A stretch of 64,000 nucleotides of DNA, from assembly GCA_004194705.1 (NCBI GenBank), contig SADC01001294.1:1-64000 (forward strand). The letters are read 5' to 3'. The stretch is from Ditylenchus dipsaci (taxonomy: Eukaryota; Nematoda; Chromadorea; Rhabditida; Anguinidae). Under the pieces are notes generated by a model, which had not been told where the DNA came from, did not search any database, and saw only the letters and a program-made list of their open reading frames with translations. The stretch's first letter is position 1. Each line of letters starts with the position of its first letter. Below, piece by piece: positions 23,201-33,958 of the stretch. A program made the position numbers and the translations under genes.

Positions 23201-26200
23201 ATTAATCCTATCCTCAATCCGTGTTCCAATGCATACGGATCGGATTGGAGATAGGATTAATCCTATCCTTAATCCTATCCGTCCTAATGCATACGGATCG
23301 GCTTGGATTCTAGATCGGATAATTTCTAATGTCGAGAGCTCTACTCCAGCAGCTGACAGCGACTTTTTAAAAGGTCAAATAAAATTGTCGTTTTAGCGGC
23401 ATTTACCTTATTAGAGAATTTACGGTATGAATTACGGTATAAATTTCACGTTTCTGAAAATGCACTGAAATTATCCGATCTAGAATCCAATCCGTCCTAA
23501 TGCATACGGATCGGATTGGAGATAGGATTAATCCTATCTCCAATCCGATCCGTATGCATTAGGACGGATTGGATTCTAGATCGGATAATTTCTAATGTCG
23601 AGAGCTCTACTCCAGCAGCTGACAGCGACTTTTTAAAAGGTCAAATAAAATTGTCGTTTTAGCGGCATTTACCTTATTAGAGAATTTACGGTATGAATTA
23701 CGGTATAAATTTCACGTTTCTGAAAATGCACTGAAATTATCCGATCTAGAATCCAATCCGTCCTAATGCATACGGATCGGATTGGAGATAGGATTAATTC
23801 TATCCTCAATCCTATCCGTCCTAATGCATATAGATCGGCTTGAGGATAGGATTAATCCTATCCTCAATCCTAGCTGCCAATGCATACGGCCCCATATTTT
23901 CAAAGACTGCCATTCAATGCGTCATTTTAAAGATTTTTTATTTCCCTACATGATGACATGTCAAGCGTTATATTGGAATCACACAAGGCTAAGGTACAGA
24001 CGGTTGAAGTTTCAAAAAGTAAAAATATTTTCTTTTTACTTAATTTTAAGTCATTTTTTAACTTTTTAACCTTAGCCATGTGCGATTCTAATATAACGCT
24101 TGACATGTCATCATGTAGGGAAATAAAAAATCTTTAAAATGACGCATTGAATGGCAGTCTTTGAAAATATAAATTTTGAGAGAAGCCAACGTTTATGCGA
24201 TAAAACGACTATTTCACTTAGATTTGACTAGAAATCGACACTTTTGCATTTTTGATCAAAACTTCTTCCAGAAAAATTTGAAATAAAATCTTGACCTACC
24301 AAATTGTAGCTAAGAAACAATGCGTCGAAATTTGTTTAATAACAGCTCAGAACTCTGAAAAAATTAGTAACTGTTAATATCCCGCAGTGATCCATTTTTG
24401 GACGCATGGTTAAATGACCCATCTCGATAAAACACAAAATTTTGACGTTTTTGGTAAACAATTCTCAAGAGCAGGAAAAATGTCACAAAACTGCATTTCT
24501 AAAAAATCCGTGCGACGGTTAGACCGAGAAAAGTTGGCGGGATTTAAGAAAAATTGATACAAAAAATGAGTGATCCATTTTTTGAAAATTTGGGATCGGG
24601 ATTTCGACTTAAAATTGGCGCGGTCGGAATCGGGATCCCGACGGGATTCTGTCCCAATGCGGTATATACTAAAAAGGTGCTTTCACTACGTCTTTGAGGC
24701 TATCTGCAGTATTTAGACTGGAAACATTTTTTCTAGATAAAAGTCATTGTCAAAACATCAATTTTAGACAAAAAAGAATTTACCGAAATTACAAAAGTTC
24801 TTCACCGAATCTTCGCGTTTTTTTAAGATCGCGTAGATATTTTATCTTCGCGCGAATATTCGGACTTCACAACTCTAGTTTGAACCTAGGTTTTGTCGGG
24901 CTATTTCAAAATCGCGCCTTTTTATAAATACGCAAGTATTTCGGTGAATTCACGGGCGAATTTGCCATCGCACGAACTAGGGTTGCTGAATGGACATATT
25001 TCCGGACCTTTATGGACATGTGTCCTGCAAAATGTCCGCCTTTATCAAAAGCGGACATATATCAATTAGATTGTTACACAATTTTTTCGCAGTTTATTTG
25101 CTACTCTTTCTGATTTTTATTTTTAGATTGAAAATGACGAAAGAAAAAATTAATTTATTGAAACTTGTACTAGTATCGCAAATTAATAGACGGTACCCAA
25201 TGCAATGGATATTACTCAAACCAGCTGGAAGTTACCAGAATCATTTAGATGGCTCCCAAACCACCTAGGTGCTACGCAAAACCTCATAGATAGTACCCAA
25301 ACCACGTGAATACTACTCGAACTACTTAAGAGTTCCAGGAATAGGACTGGTAGCAATAACCAGCGGATAAGTCCGCGGATAGAAAAGTCCGCGGATTTTA
25401 CGGCCTCAGTTATCTTCTTTGTTTTGTTCCATTTTCAGCCCTCGATTTTCAGAAGACTATGATTTAAGAGTTCCAGAAACAGGACCGGTAGCAATAATTG
25501 TAAATTTAGATCACCTGGACGGAACCGAAAGCAAAACATAAGCCTAAGCAAACGCGAGTGGAACAAGCGGTGGAAGAAATAGAACTGAAAACTGAGGAAA
25601 ATGATTCAATTGAAAATGAATTTGATGTATCTATGAACGATTATTGAATTGTTAATTGAAATTTTTCGAATAAAGTTTGGTTGTATGAGTGTCCGAAATT
25701 TCTGACATACAGTTGAAGCTCTCTATAACGACGCTCTTTAGAACGATCCGCTCAACGACCCGGAAAAAGACAGCTATTTGGTCACGAAAGACCTCATTTA
25801 CGTCAAAATGACGCTCTTTATAACGACGCTCTCCATAACGAGTCGGTTTAGGCGGTCCCTTGAAAGTCGTTATAGAGAGCGTTGACTGTACCGTATTTCC
25901 TCTAATAACTCACCCTGCTCTAATAACTCACCCCCCCCTCAACTTTGAGGGCCTATATCTCAGCTCGGAACAAATATTTTGCAAAGCTGTTTATTGCGTT
26001 TTCTTAATTCCCACGAGCTCTACCGATTCCAGTTTTTAAATTTAATATTTTCACCCAAAAATCTAGAGATCGACCTTAAATTTTTCCAATTTTCAGCGAT
26101 CCAAAAAATAACTCACCCGGGTAAGTTATTAGAGGAAATACGGTATGTCCATAAATGTCCGGACATATGTCCTGACATATGTCCAAAATATAAATGTCCG

Positions 26201-26565
26201 GACATTTAAGCAACCCTAGCACAGACCTACATTAAGATGCAGTCATAAACCCTGTAAGATCGCCCGAAAGCCTATTCAAAAACCAATAATGAATTTTTTT
26301 GTTGCAGCTGAAAGCACAAAAGGTTTGGCAAACCAAGCGCTCGAAAACGTGAAGAATGTGATGCCTGGACAGGGAGGCAATGCACCTGCCCCAACAGCAA
26401 ACACCATCGACCCATCGGTGATAAAAAAAGCATCCGGTCTTAACATTTTAAGATTTTTATACAATTTTTTGCAGATTTCAACAGCTGCTCCTGGTATATA
26501 CCATTTAATGAGCATAAAAATAATTAAAGATACAATTTTCAGGCCAGCCACCAGTAACCCAGTAA
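17298..26565 (+). CDS. small 11-mer-repeat amphipathic helix protein, 5 exons
   Basis: Exons: 17298-17312 (ATG), 21593-21647, 26308-26436, a 9-nt microexon 26485-26493, and 26543-26565 (TAA). The lengths sum to 231 nt = 77 codons, and every junction is GT-AG. The 76-residue product opens with four exact 11-residue units: MAESAKNALES, AFAKTKEVLNS, AAESTKGLANQ, ALENVKNVMPG, followed by a Gly/Ala/Pro-rich tail ending GQPPVTQ. Such 11-mers form lipid-binding or stress-type helices in synucleins, apolipoproteins, perilipins and LEA proteins. That is analogy of pattern, not proven homology. No signal peptide, so probably cytosolic. Introns of 4,280 and 4,660 bp are packed with nested palindromic elements. 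The 15-nt first exon and the microexon are the least certain parts; without the microexon the frame still reaches the same stop. Confidence 0.65.
17944..21199. mobile_element. composite TTAA-type element with nested palindromes
   Basis: The left end TTAAAGGACCATGC with a GGCGGGGACACTTTTTTACT block (17944-18020) is answered in reverse complement by 21118-21197. Inside are several inverted pairs: 18075-18205 with 18640-18800; the hairpin 18229-18335; 18960-19190 with 19555-19795; 20100-20235 with 20640-20830. It lies in intron 1 of the 11-mer gene. Confidence 0.75.
20342..20543. mobile_element. hAT-like MITE, 202 bp
   Basis: 8-bp duplication ATATAGAG (20334-20341, 20544-20551). Inverted ends CAGGGTTCTCATC. 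Repeated AAAAAAGGACATTT words inside both ends. Non-coding. Confidence 0.88.
21261..21560. mobile_element. hAT-like MITE, 300 bp
   Basis: 8-bp duplication CTTAAAAC (21253-21260, 21561-21568). Ends CAGGGTGACCATAGTGCCGC and CACAGTCACCATAGTGCCGC. It ends 32 bp before exon 2 of the 11-mer gene, so the right duplication abuts that exon's acceptor region. Confidence 0.88.
21947..23123. repeat. near-perfect 1.18-kb palindrome
   Basis: Arms of about 580 bp meet near 22535 with a 15-nt loop. By eye they differ at only a few positions. Outer ends read TAAAGTGCGGTGCATAATTA. Such similarity implies recent formation or arm-to-arm conversion. Confidence 0.9.
23165..23892. mobile_element. TIR element built of AATCCTATCC and ATGCATACGG words, dimer-like
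   Basis: Inverted ends GGGCCGTATGCATTGGCAGC. Two nearly identical direct copies of an inner element (23303-23488 and 23569-23754), each bounded by GGATTCTAGATCGGATAATT in opposite orientation. It interrupts the left arm of the next palindrome (23124-24210): the other arm runs through the insertion point uninterrupted. Confidence 0.75.
25710..25888. mobile_element. pogo/Tigger-like MITE, 179 bp
   Basis: TA-flanked, ends CAGTTGAAGCTCTCTATAAC and CAGTCAACGCTCTCTATAAC, the CAGT-GAA pattern of pogo-type elements. No coding sequence. Confidence 0.75.
25891..26143. mobile_element. CCGTATTTT-family MITE abutting a pogo-like MITE
   Basis: Ends CCGTATTTCCTCTAATAACT in inverted order, internal CTTTGAGGGCCTATATCTCA block, TA on both sides. 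The left TA (25889-25890) is also the right TA of the preceding pogo-like element. Confidence 0.8.
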
Positions 26566-26644
26566 CATCGCCCTCTCACTACCACATTCGCATACAGAAT
26601 TTATTTTTAATTACGAAGCTAGTGAAGATACCAACTTTTTAAAA

Positions 26645-27530
26645 TTGTTATGGCTTGTTCACAATAGTCGAAGTTTGAGTTGGATTCGGAGTAACTCGTC
26701 ATTAGTCATAACCCATTTACTTTAACTCCAATTCCGACTCTTACTCCAACTTCAAAAATATGGCTTTTTCTCGTTAACAACCTCGAAAGTGTATTTAAAC
26801 TTGGATGAATGCTCATAAATTCTGCATTCGGTCGTACTTCTAAGCATTGTTTTCATTCTTCAAGCAGTCATTATGTTATTTGGGCAAATTTTTTAGAAGT
26901 TTGTTGTCTTTTGAGGTATATTGAGTTCAAACACAAACCATGTCTGTTAACTTCGAGCAAAGTATGATAAATCAACAAAAAAAAAGTATTTTAGGGCCAA
27001 AGTATTAGGTTGTGTAAAAAGTTTTGACAAAAATTACGCGGTGAAAATTCAAAAAATATTTTTCCGAAATATGTCTTGAAACGACATTTCTAGGGGTAAA
27101 ATGACACGCTGAGCACGAATCTGTGCTCAGAAATGGCTCGAAGCTCATTTTTTGTTAAAGGTATGGCAAAGTTGCCAATTCGTTGGAAGAAAGTTGTTAA
27201 TTGTTGTGGGGATTACTTTGAATAAATTTGTTTTAACTTGTGTAGATGAATAAAATGTAAGAAGTTAAAATGGCTCTTTTATCAGCTTTTCATAAGTCGC
27301 ACGGCATTTCTGAGCACAGATTCGTGCTCAGCGTGTCATTTTACCCCTAGAAATGTAGTTTCAAGACATATTTCGGTAAAATATTTTTTGAATTTTCACC
27401 GCGTACTTTTTGTCAAAACTTTTTACACAACCTAATATATAGCTACTGAGAGAAAATCGAAATTGGAGTTAGGGTAAAATGTTATTGTAAACACCCCTAC
27501 TCCAACTCCGACTATTGTTAACAAGTTATA
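26645..27530. mobile_element. inverted-repeat element with nested mariner-like MITE
   Basis: The left arm (CTTGTTCACAATAGTCG, then AGTTGGA and GGAG words) is matched by the complement near 27495-27530. The centre is occupied by the element at 27005. Confidence 0.6.
27005..27435. mobile_element. mariner-like palindromic MITE, 431 bp
   Basis: TA-flanked, ends TTAGGTTGTGTAAAAAGTTT in inverted order; TTAGGTTG starts are typical of mariner elements. Arms of about 150 bp include TCTGAGCACAGATTCGTGCT. No transposase. Confidence 0.8.
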
Positions 27531-27539
27531 ACGGTTAGA

Positions 27540-29000
27540 TTAATTTAACCTTACTTCCTGTCCAACAATTAAAAAGCAAAGTAATTCATTCTACTATTTC
27601 TCATAATGTAAACCAGCATTACGGTGCGGAAAACCATGGTCCTTATTGTATCATCTTTTATTTTTATATAAAATGTTTTAAATATGGATTTTATGTAATC
27701 GTAACAGAATGAAAAATAAACATAATCGTAATAGCCAAAACGGCATACACAACGTAATTCAGCGTGAGAAGGGCTATTGAACGGTATATGACTCATATCT
27801 ATACCAGAGTTACCCACCGTTGATGTTCCCTCGTCAGTGATATTTCGACTTCTAGCCCATTTATGTCATAAAGGGGCATGATCGTGCCCGATGGGGAGAA
27901 AAGGCGCGAAGCAGCAGTTCTTTTCTTTCTCGATAAATTTTTACATTCGTTCTCGTCTAGATGTTTTAAGTTTTCTGTCTAGTTTTTAAAAGCAGTATAA
28001 GGTCATCTATATCAGATTTGACGCAGAACAAGTGAAAAACGGGACGATTCGAAAAAATTCGAAAAAAACTGCTGGTTCGCGCCTTAACGCACGGGCATGC
28101 CCCTTTAATTCTCGGTATTTTTTGAAAATAAATACTAATTTTCGGTGCGTGTTCGAAATTTGATCCGAATTTTTTGACTATTTCTTAGGTTGGCACAGTA
28201 AACTCGACTGAGTGGGGTAGAGTGAAATTGACTGGGTGGGCTAAATCCAAGCATGCCAGATTTTGTGTGAGAAAAATTTCTCGCAAAGTATAAAAACAGA
28301 ATATCTTCCTGTAAGTCCATTATAACTGCTGAAAACTGAGAATATTTAAAAACAAAAACACAAATTACGAAGGCAATAGAAAGCAGTTTATAAATTTCGT
28401 CCAAAACAATGCTTATACACAAATTCAACGAAAAAACTGAGATCGAAAACGTCCTCGAATGAATTTATAACTTGCTATGCCGTCCATTTCAAACACCTGA
28501 AAGTTGTAGATTCAGCTCTAATTATGTACAGCTTATTACCCTATTTTCTGCCATTTTGAGAGGTATTTTTAAAGCAATTTCGGAACACACCTCTCAGTCG
28601 AATTAGCTCGAGGGAGCAAAGTATTTTTTTTAATTTTATATAAAAAATTGCTTCGGCCCCTAAGCTGATTTGACTGAAGGGTGTTCTCTTAAATTGACTC
28701 GTTTTTTATTAGGCAAAAAAGATTGACATAAATATGGGGATCTATATGTTTTAGTAGTGCTCCAGAAAAAAATTAATTCAACAGACACGGCTTTAACAAA
28801 ACTGGCCTAATTTAAAAATATAGTTGACATAAAAATGAGTAAAAATATTAGACATTGATGACATCGCTAAAGTAGTGTCAAGCAAATTTTTCGTGCTACC
28901 ACTGAAACATACAGAGCCCAAATCTATGTCGATCTATGGAGATCGTTCACGACGATAGTCACAGCCGTTTATAAGAGATGGAGAATGATGCTGTCCCGAT
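27540..29000. other. gene-free AT-rich stretch
   Basis: No exon, repeat family or RNA gene that I can support. The short frames here do not look coding. Confidence 0.5.
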
Positions 29001-31024
29001 TTAAGCCGAAAGGATTAATGCCAACCTCATATCCTGATGAACACCCTTGCAATTTAGAGAACAAAACTTTGAGCCACATTTAACACAGTTGTACTTGGAG
29101 AAAAGACCACAGACTGAACAGAATTTTCTAGCTGGCAGACTGCTAGGCGGTGCACGGACTTCTGAGTAGGTCATTGTCTCGGGTCCTCTTCTTTGAGCTT
29201 CTAAAAAGCAATATCTTTATATTGACATCAATAGGCTAAAGTCCGTAATAAAAACTCGTCCAAATAGTGATTTTACCACAAGAACGGTTTCTGACCACAC
29301 GTCGCCGCTATACCACTACACTACCTAATAACTCGTATTGTTACAACTATTTCAGGCTAAGTAATTTCATTTATAAAGCAAAAACACACTCGAAAACATT
29401 GTGCCGAAAATTGTTGAGTAAAAAAGTGTCCCGCGCGCATTCAAACATGCGAAATTCTCGTTGCCGGGAACGGCTATGGTCCTTTGATAATATTGAGAGC
29501 AGACTATGATCAATAGAGAGCCGACCATGACAAATAAAAAACAAACCAACCTGTTCTTCCTCAATTAACTGGATGAAGTTTTTGCGAAATCGCGACTTTT
29601 GCAGCTCTGCTCGAAGTTTCTTTCCCTTCTTTGCTGGAAACAACAGCAAAATTTAGGCAAGCTAGGTTATTTTGAAATTTCGAAATTTTAGAAAATCAGT
29701 TTTGTCAATTATTCTGCTTCTAGCTTTTTTTAACAACTTGGCTTTCGGAAAACCGTCATCCTTTGGGGCAAAACCTCCATTTTTCGCAGCAATTCACAAA
29801 ACCATGTAAACCATTCTGTTGTTTTTTCGGAAGAAAAACCAACACGGGCAAAAAAATAATAATTTTCACGAAAACAGATGGTTATTACGGGGTGAAATTC
29901 GGATGTCGAAGTCTTGAAAGACGCGTAGATTTTGCGACTCTATAATATTAAAAAAAGTAAGACTAGGTCGGCCAATATGAAAGTTCGACATCCTAGTCTT
30001 TTAGAGAGGACCTATATTTGTTATTACACCATCAGAAAAGCAATCATCATAAAAAATTTAACCATTTTCCAGTCTTACAATCGGATCTAGATGGAGAATA
30101 TTGGGCGTGGTAACTTCATTAAAGGGCCATTGCCACCTGTTTTGAATTATCCTCCGCTAATTCAAATCTTTTTGCCCAATCATTCTACTTCTGTAGGGAT
30201 TTTTCAGCTTGGTTTCTAACAAAACAGCCTAGAACTTGATTTTAGGTATTGTTTTGTTAGAAACTAGGGTTGTACAATTCTCCGAAATTTCGGAGAATTC
30301 TCTGGAGAATTCTCCGAAATTCTCCGGAATTTCCAGTTTCTCCTCATTAAATCCTCCATATACTCGAGAGAATTCTCGGAGAATTCTCCGATTTTTATTT
30401 TTCCGGAGAATTATACCACCTTAAAATAAACCAAGTTGAAAAATTCGTACGTAAATCCAGCGATAAAGAAAAAAATTTAAATTGGCGGGGGACAACCGTC
30501 GTCGGAGACTGCAATGGCCGTTTAAGCTTCGCCGCTTGGATTTCGATTCATAACATAAGACTCACTTCCAACTTCGCATAACTTGTTCGCTTGCTGGGTG
30601 TCAGAATGCTTCTTTCTTTTGGTCTTGTCGTTAGATAATTCATCAGCAAACTTTGGTATGGCCTTGTTCCATGTGAGGTTCGCTGGAAAAAATTATAACA
30701 ATTGAAAATAACATGAAGGAAGCCTACCATGAGGATCATCTTGTACATTATCCTAAATAATGAAAAAATGATCCTTTCAAATCAACACAGTAAAACAGTA
30801 AATTACCCTTTCCAAGGTATCCAGATGTTTCTGAAGGCGCCGTTTCTTCGTAGCTTCGTCAACCACACGATATTGATCATTCACCAATAACCTTCCTGAA
30901 ATAAAGAAATACATTTTTGAACAAGGGTAAGATAATTCATCATATAATTATCACCAGACTGCCTAGAGTTTGCAGCCCCACAGTAGCTTTTTTCGTCGGC
31001 TGTTTCATCATAGTTGATCTTTGG
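29001..31024 (-). CDS. ZNHIT1: ZNHIT1-like HIT zinc-finger protein (SWR1/SRCAP complex subunit), 5' end missing
   Basis: Minus-strand exons: 31024-30955, 30895-30807, 30752-30728, 30682-30566, 29633-29547 and 29200-29026 (open to a stop at 29001 if unspliced). Phases agree throughout. The exon 30752 motif DNVQDDPHA, the basic KKGKKLRAELQKSRFRKNF segment and the C-terminal HIT finger (CSVCGLFSKYNCVKCGSKFC, then C-x3-H) match animal ZNHIT1. In known organisms this protein belongs to the complex that deposits histone H2A.Z. The first exon found begins at an acceptor without an in-frame ATG, so a short 5' exon upstream is missing. The last HIT cysteine after HQDMR is not seen: either a further exon exists or the end is LALILSA. 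Two introns hold transposons; one MITE ends about 40 bp from an exon. Confidence 0.88.
30119..30525. mobile_element. TTAA-type MITE in a ZNHIT1 intron
   Basis: TTAA at both ends (30119-30122, 30522-30525), AGGGCCATTGCC / ACGGCCATTGC ends, inner TTGGTTTCTAACAAAAC inverted pair. Interrupted by a smaller element at 30265. Confidence 0.8.
30265..30423. mobile_element. hAT-like small element (GGAGAATTCTCC family)
   Basis: TAGGGTTGTACAATTCTCC and TAAGGTGGTATAATTCTCC ends; the interior is almost wholly overlapping GGAGAATTCTCC words, each self-complementary. The putative 8-bp duplication is poor (TTAGAAAC against AAATAAAC). It clearly splits the surrounding MITE. Confidence 0.65.
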
Positions 31025-31159
31025 CTAAAACGAAAAAATTTTATCACAGCTGAAATTCGATTAAGAGACCAGGGACCAATTGTAAGAATTCACTAAATCG
31101 GGGTCACTTAATCAAAAATTTGGTTATTTCAATCTTAAATATCAGTTCCAATGAGTCAC

Positions 31160-31789
31160 TTAAAGGACCATAGCCGTCGCCGACAACGAGAATTTCAAAT
31201 GTTTGAATTCGCGCGAACAGTTCTCTTGACTGACATTCGACTCGCTACAAATTGTGACTCGCTACAGTTTTTTTCAAATCGGCGCCTTTTGGTGCTCAGT
31301 CTGGGACAGACGTTTGAGTTCGTCCTAACGTGCGCTGGCCTACCCTTGCCTAAGCCTAAGACCTAAGTTAAAAAAAGTTAATAGAACATGCGAAAAACAG
31401 TACAGTCGAACCTCGTTATAAGATACACCCAGGGACCGACCCCAGCTGTATCTTATAACGAGGCGTATCTTATATAGGGGGGTAATTTGACGGGAGTTAT
31501 TTAACTTGGACCGGACCCAGGTGTATCTTATAACGAGGTATATCTTATATTGGGTGTATCTTATAACGAGGTTCTACTGTAAAAAAAATAAAATTAAAAA
31601 AATTCAAAACTGTAGCGAGTCACAATTTGTAGCGAGTCGCAATTTCACCGTTCTCTTTCGTCTCGCACTGTACTCTTTTGACTTGCTTCGAATGACTCAA
31701 AAGAGTAAAATGAAAGACGAAAGAGAACTGTCCCGCGCGAATTCAAACATTTGAAATTCTCGTTGTCGGCGACGGCTATAGTCCTTTAA
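31160..31789. mobile_element. TTAA-type MITE with nested pogo-like MITE
   Basis: TTAA at 31160-31163 and 31786-31789, ends AGGACCATAGCCGTCGCCGA in inverted order. Inner arms GTAGCGAGTCACAATTTGT are also paired. Confidence 0.85.
31403..31579. mobile_element. pogo/Tigger-like MITE, 177 bp
   Basis: TA-flanked, ends CAGTCGAACCTCGTTATAAG and CAGTAGAACCTCGTTATAAG. Repeated GTATCTTATAACGAGG words inside. Non-coding. Confidence 0.8.
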
Positions 31790-32548
31790 TCGAAATGCGA
31801 CTGTGCTAGCTTAGAAAATTTCTGCTTCTTGAAAAAATTTCTTAAAACGGAGAGCTTTCAGGGAGGTTGTTTATTTATTTCTCAGAAATTTCCTTCAAAT
31901 TTTTTAAACATCTCGAAGGATGGGCGCTTGGAGACAAAAATAAATCAAAAATGTTTATATTATTGACTACGAGAGAAGAAGAGAAAGAAGCAGAAGAGTA
32001 AGAAGAAAGCAAGCCTTATATTAGTCATGTTTAATAAAGCCTTTAACCACACAATTTTTGTTTTTACAATCATAATAAGCATGATCATATTTGGGTGACC
32101 AATTTGATGGTGACCGAAGTAAAAAGCCATGAGTAAAGCAGTGTTGGGAAAAAAAAGTGGAAAAAATAAAAATGCGGCCACATGGAGTCGAACTCGTGAC
32201 CATAAAAAGGCAACCACACGCTCAGCCACTCGTACATCCAGGTAAATTTTTGAGTGCCATACTGACCGATACTCTTAGTTTACACTATACAGGGTGTGTC
32301 GAGAAATTTGCCTACTTTTGAGAGGTCACAACTTCTTTTTAGGCCGTTTTTCTAAACTCTGTGAACACTGATTGACTTAGTTTTTCATGACAATTTTTTG
32401 GTATATAATGTGAAAAACACGATTTTCGCTTGGTACCGCCCAGGGTTAAAAAAGGGGTTAAAAACGCAAATTTAAAAATAAGGCGCCATTTTCAAGATTA
32501 AAAGAGGCAAAACGGAATTTTGCAGCGGCTGTAACTAAAAACACACAC

Positions 32549-33301
32549 CAAAATACTGATTTCCCGCAGTAAATTTATTATTTCCCGCAGTAAATTTGAA
32601 TTTCAAACAAAATACTGATTTCCTGCAGTAAATTACTGATTTCCCGCAGTAAATTTTGTATTTCCGGCAGTAAATTTTGCGGGAATTTGAATTTTCAGGT
32701 CAGAAAATACATTCAACTGGTCAGAATCCCACCCCAGAGTGGCCAGAAGCACCTGAAAGTTGGTTTTTTGGGGGTTTACTAAAGGGGGGGGGGTAAACTT
32801 TTTGCGAAAAATCGATTGAGCGGGTCAAATTTCGGGTCCGATGGGCTCAATTGCTCAGGATTCCACCCTTAACCATTCTCAACTATCTTAAACCAACCTA
32901 AGCACTGATTTAGGGTAGTTAGATACTGGTCTGGAGCAGTTTGGGATGGTTTAGGGTGGTTTAAGATGATTGAGAATGGTTAAGGGTGGAATCCTGAGCA
33001 ATTGAGCCCATCGGACCCGAAATTTGACCCGCTCAATCGATTTTTCGCAAAAAGTTTACCCCCCCTTTAGTAAACCCCCAAAAAACCAACTTTCAGGGAC
33101 TTCTGGCCACTCTGGGGTGGGATTCTGACCAGTTGAAGGTATTTTCTGACCTGAAAATTCAAATTCCCGCAAAATTTACTGCAGGAAATACAAAATTTAC
33201 TGCGGGAAATCAGTAATTTACTGCAGGAAATCAGTATTTTGTTTGAAATTCAAATTTACTGCGGGAAATAATAAATTTACTGCGGGAAATCAGTATTTTG
33301 G
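32549..33301. repeat. palindrome with TTTACTGCGGGAAATCAGTA arrays
   Basis: Arms of about 360 bp meet near 32925. The outer part of each arm carries five or six copies of a TTTACTGCGGGAAAT word; the inner part carries the GGGGGTTTACT and AAAGTTTACCC blocks. Degenerate relatives lie at 39420-39740 and 55230-55735. Confidence 0.88.
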
Positions 33302-33545
33302 TGTGTGAAATCAATTTTAGCCTTTTGCAGCTATTTCTCGTAATTTTCCAGCAAATTTTTGTGTTTTGCCTTTTTCTCATAATTTTTTCAAAAAAATTTT
33401 ATAAGCTGATAACACTATCATGTGGCCCTGTGATTCTAGTCTCTAATGAGGTATCATTTGTTGCATCTTTGCAAAATATATACCAAAAAGGAAAAATTAT
33501 GAACCAAATTATTTTCTGACTTGCTTCGTGTCCTTGCTACTTTGG

Positions 33546-33918
33546 GATATACAGGGTGTTTCAAGAAATTCTAACACTTTTAAACGGCCATAACTTTTTG
33601 TATTGACACAATTTCAAAATTATGTAAACGCAGATCGGTTCCGTTTGCTCTAACAACTTTTTTGGTATATAATGTCAAAAACACGATTTTTGCTTGGTCC
33701 ACCCTGTAGTTTGGGCTCTGATCTGTAGATGGCCTCTAGATAGGTGAGACCTAAACCACAGGGGGGACCAATCAAAAATCGTGTTTTTGACATTATATAC
33801 GAAAAAAATCGTTAGAGCAAACGTTACCGATCTGCGTTTACAGAATTTTGAAATTGTGTCAATACAAAAAGTAATGGCCGTTTGAAAGTGTTAGAATTTC
33901 GTGAAATACCCTGTATTT
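33546..33918. mobile_element. palindromic MITE (ACAGGGTGTTTC family)
   Basis: Ends TACAGGGTGTTTCAAGAAAT and TACAGGGTATTTCACGAAAT in inverted order, arms about 165 bp, short unpaired centre. Cores (GTAAACGCAGATCG, TATATAATGTCAAAAACACG) are shared with the element at 33959 and with a half element at 32291-32450. Confidence 0.8.
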
Positions 33919-33958
33919 TGCAGAGATGTTGCAACAAATGATGCCTCATTTGAAACTA

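Larger units (their letters stand above)
21822..24584. mobile_element. 2.8-kb fold-back element with nested insertions
   Basis: Outer inverted repeats of about 120 bp: AAAAAATGGATCACTCAT at the left and its complement at 24567-24584, continuing into the ATCCCGACAACTTTTCTCGG block. Two large palindromes lie inside. It occupies intron 2 of the 11-mer gene. Confidence 0.8.
24978..26218. mobile_element. hAT-like element (GGACATATGTCC family)
   Basis: Inverted ends TAGGGTTGCT; flanks GCACGAAC and GCACAGAC agree at 6 of 8 positions. Both ends carry self-complementary GGACATATGTCC words. Frame 25558-25647 ends in an acidic tail (FDVSMNDY, stop), followed by AATAAA near 25669, the likely end of a lost transposase gene. 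Two MITEs are nested inside, as are copies of the GTCCGCGGAT word. Confidence 0.75.

Noticed and set aside
21947..24210. CRISPR-like interpretation of regularly repeated words
   Set aside because: Repeats are palindromic transposon arms with no regular spacers, and the host is eukaryotic.
32160..32240. tRNA-like block (GAGTCGAACTCGTGACC) on the minus strand
   Set aside because: A B-box is present but acceptor and anticodon arms do not pair; at most a worn relic.
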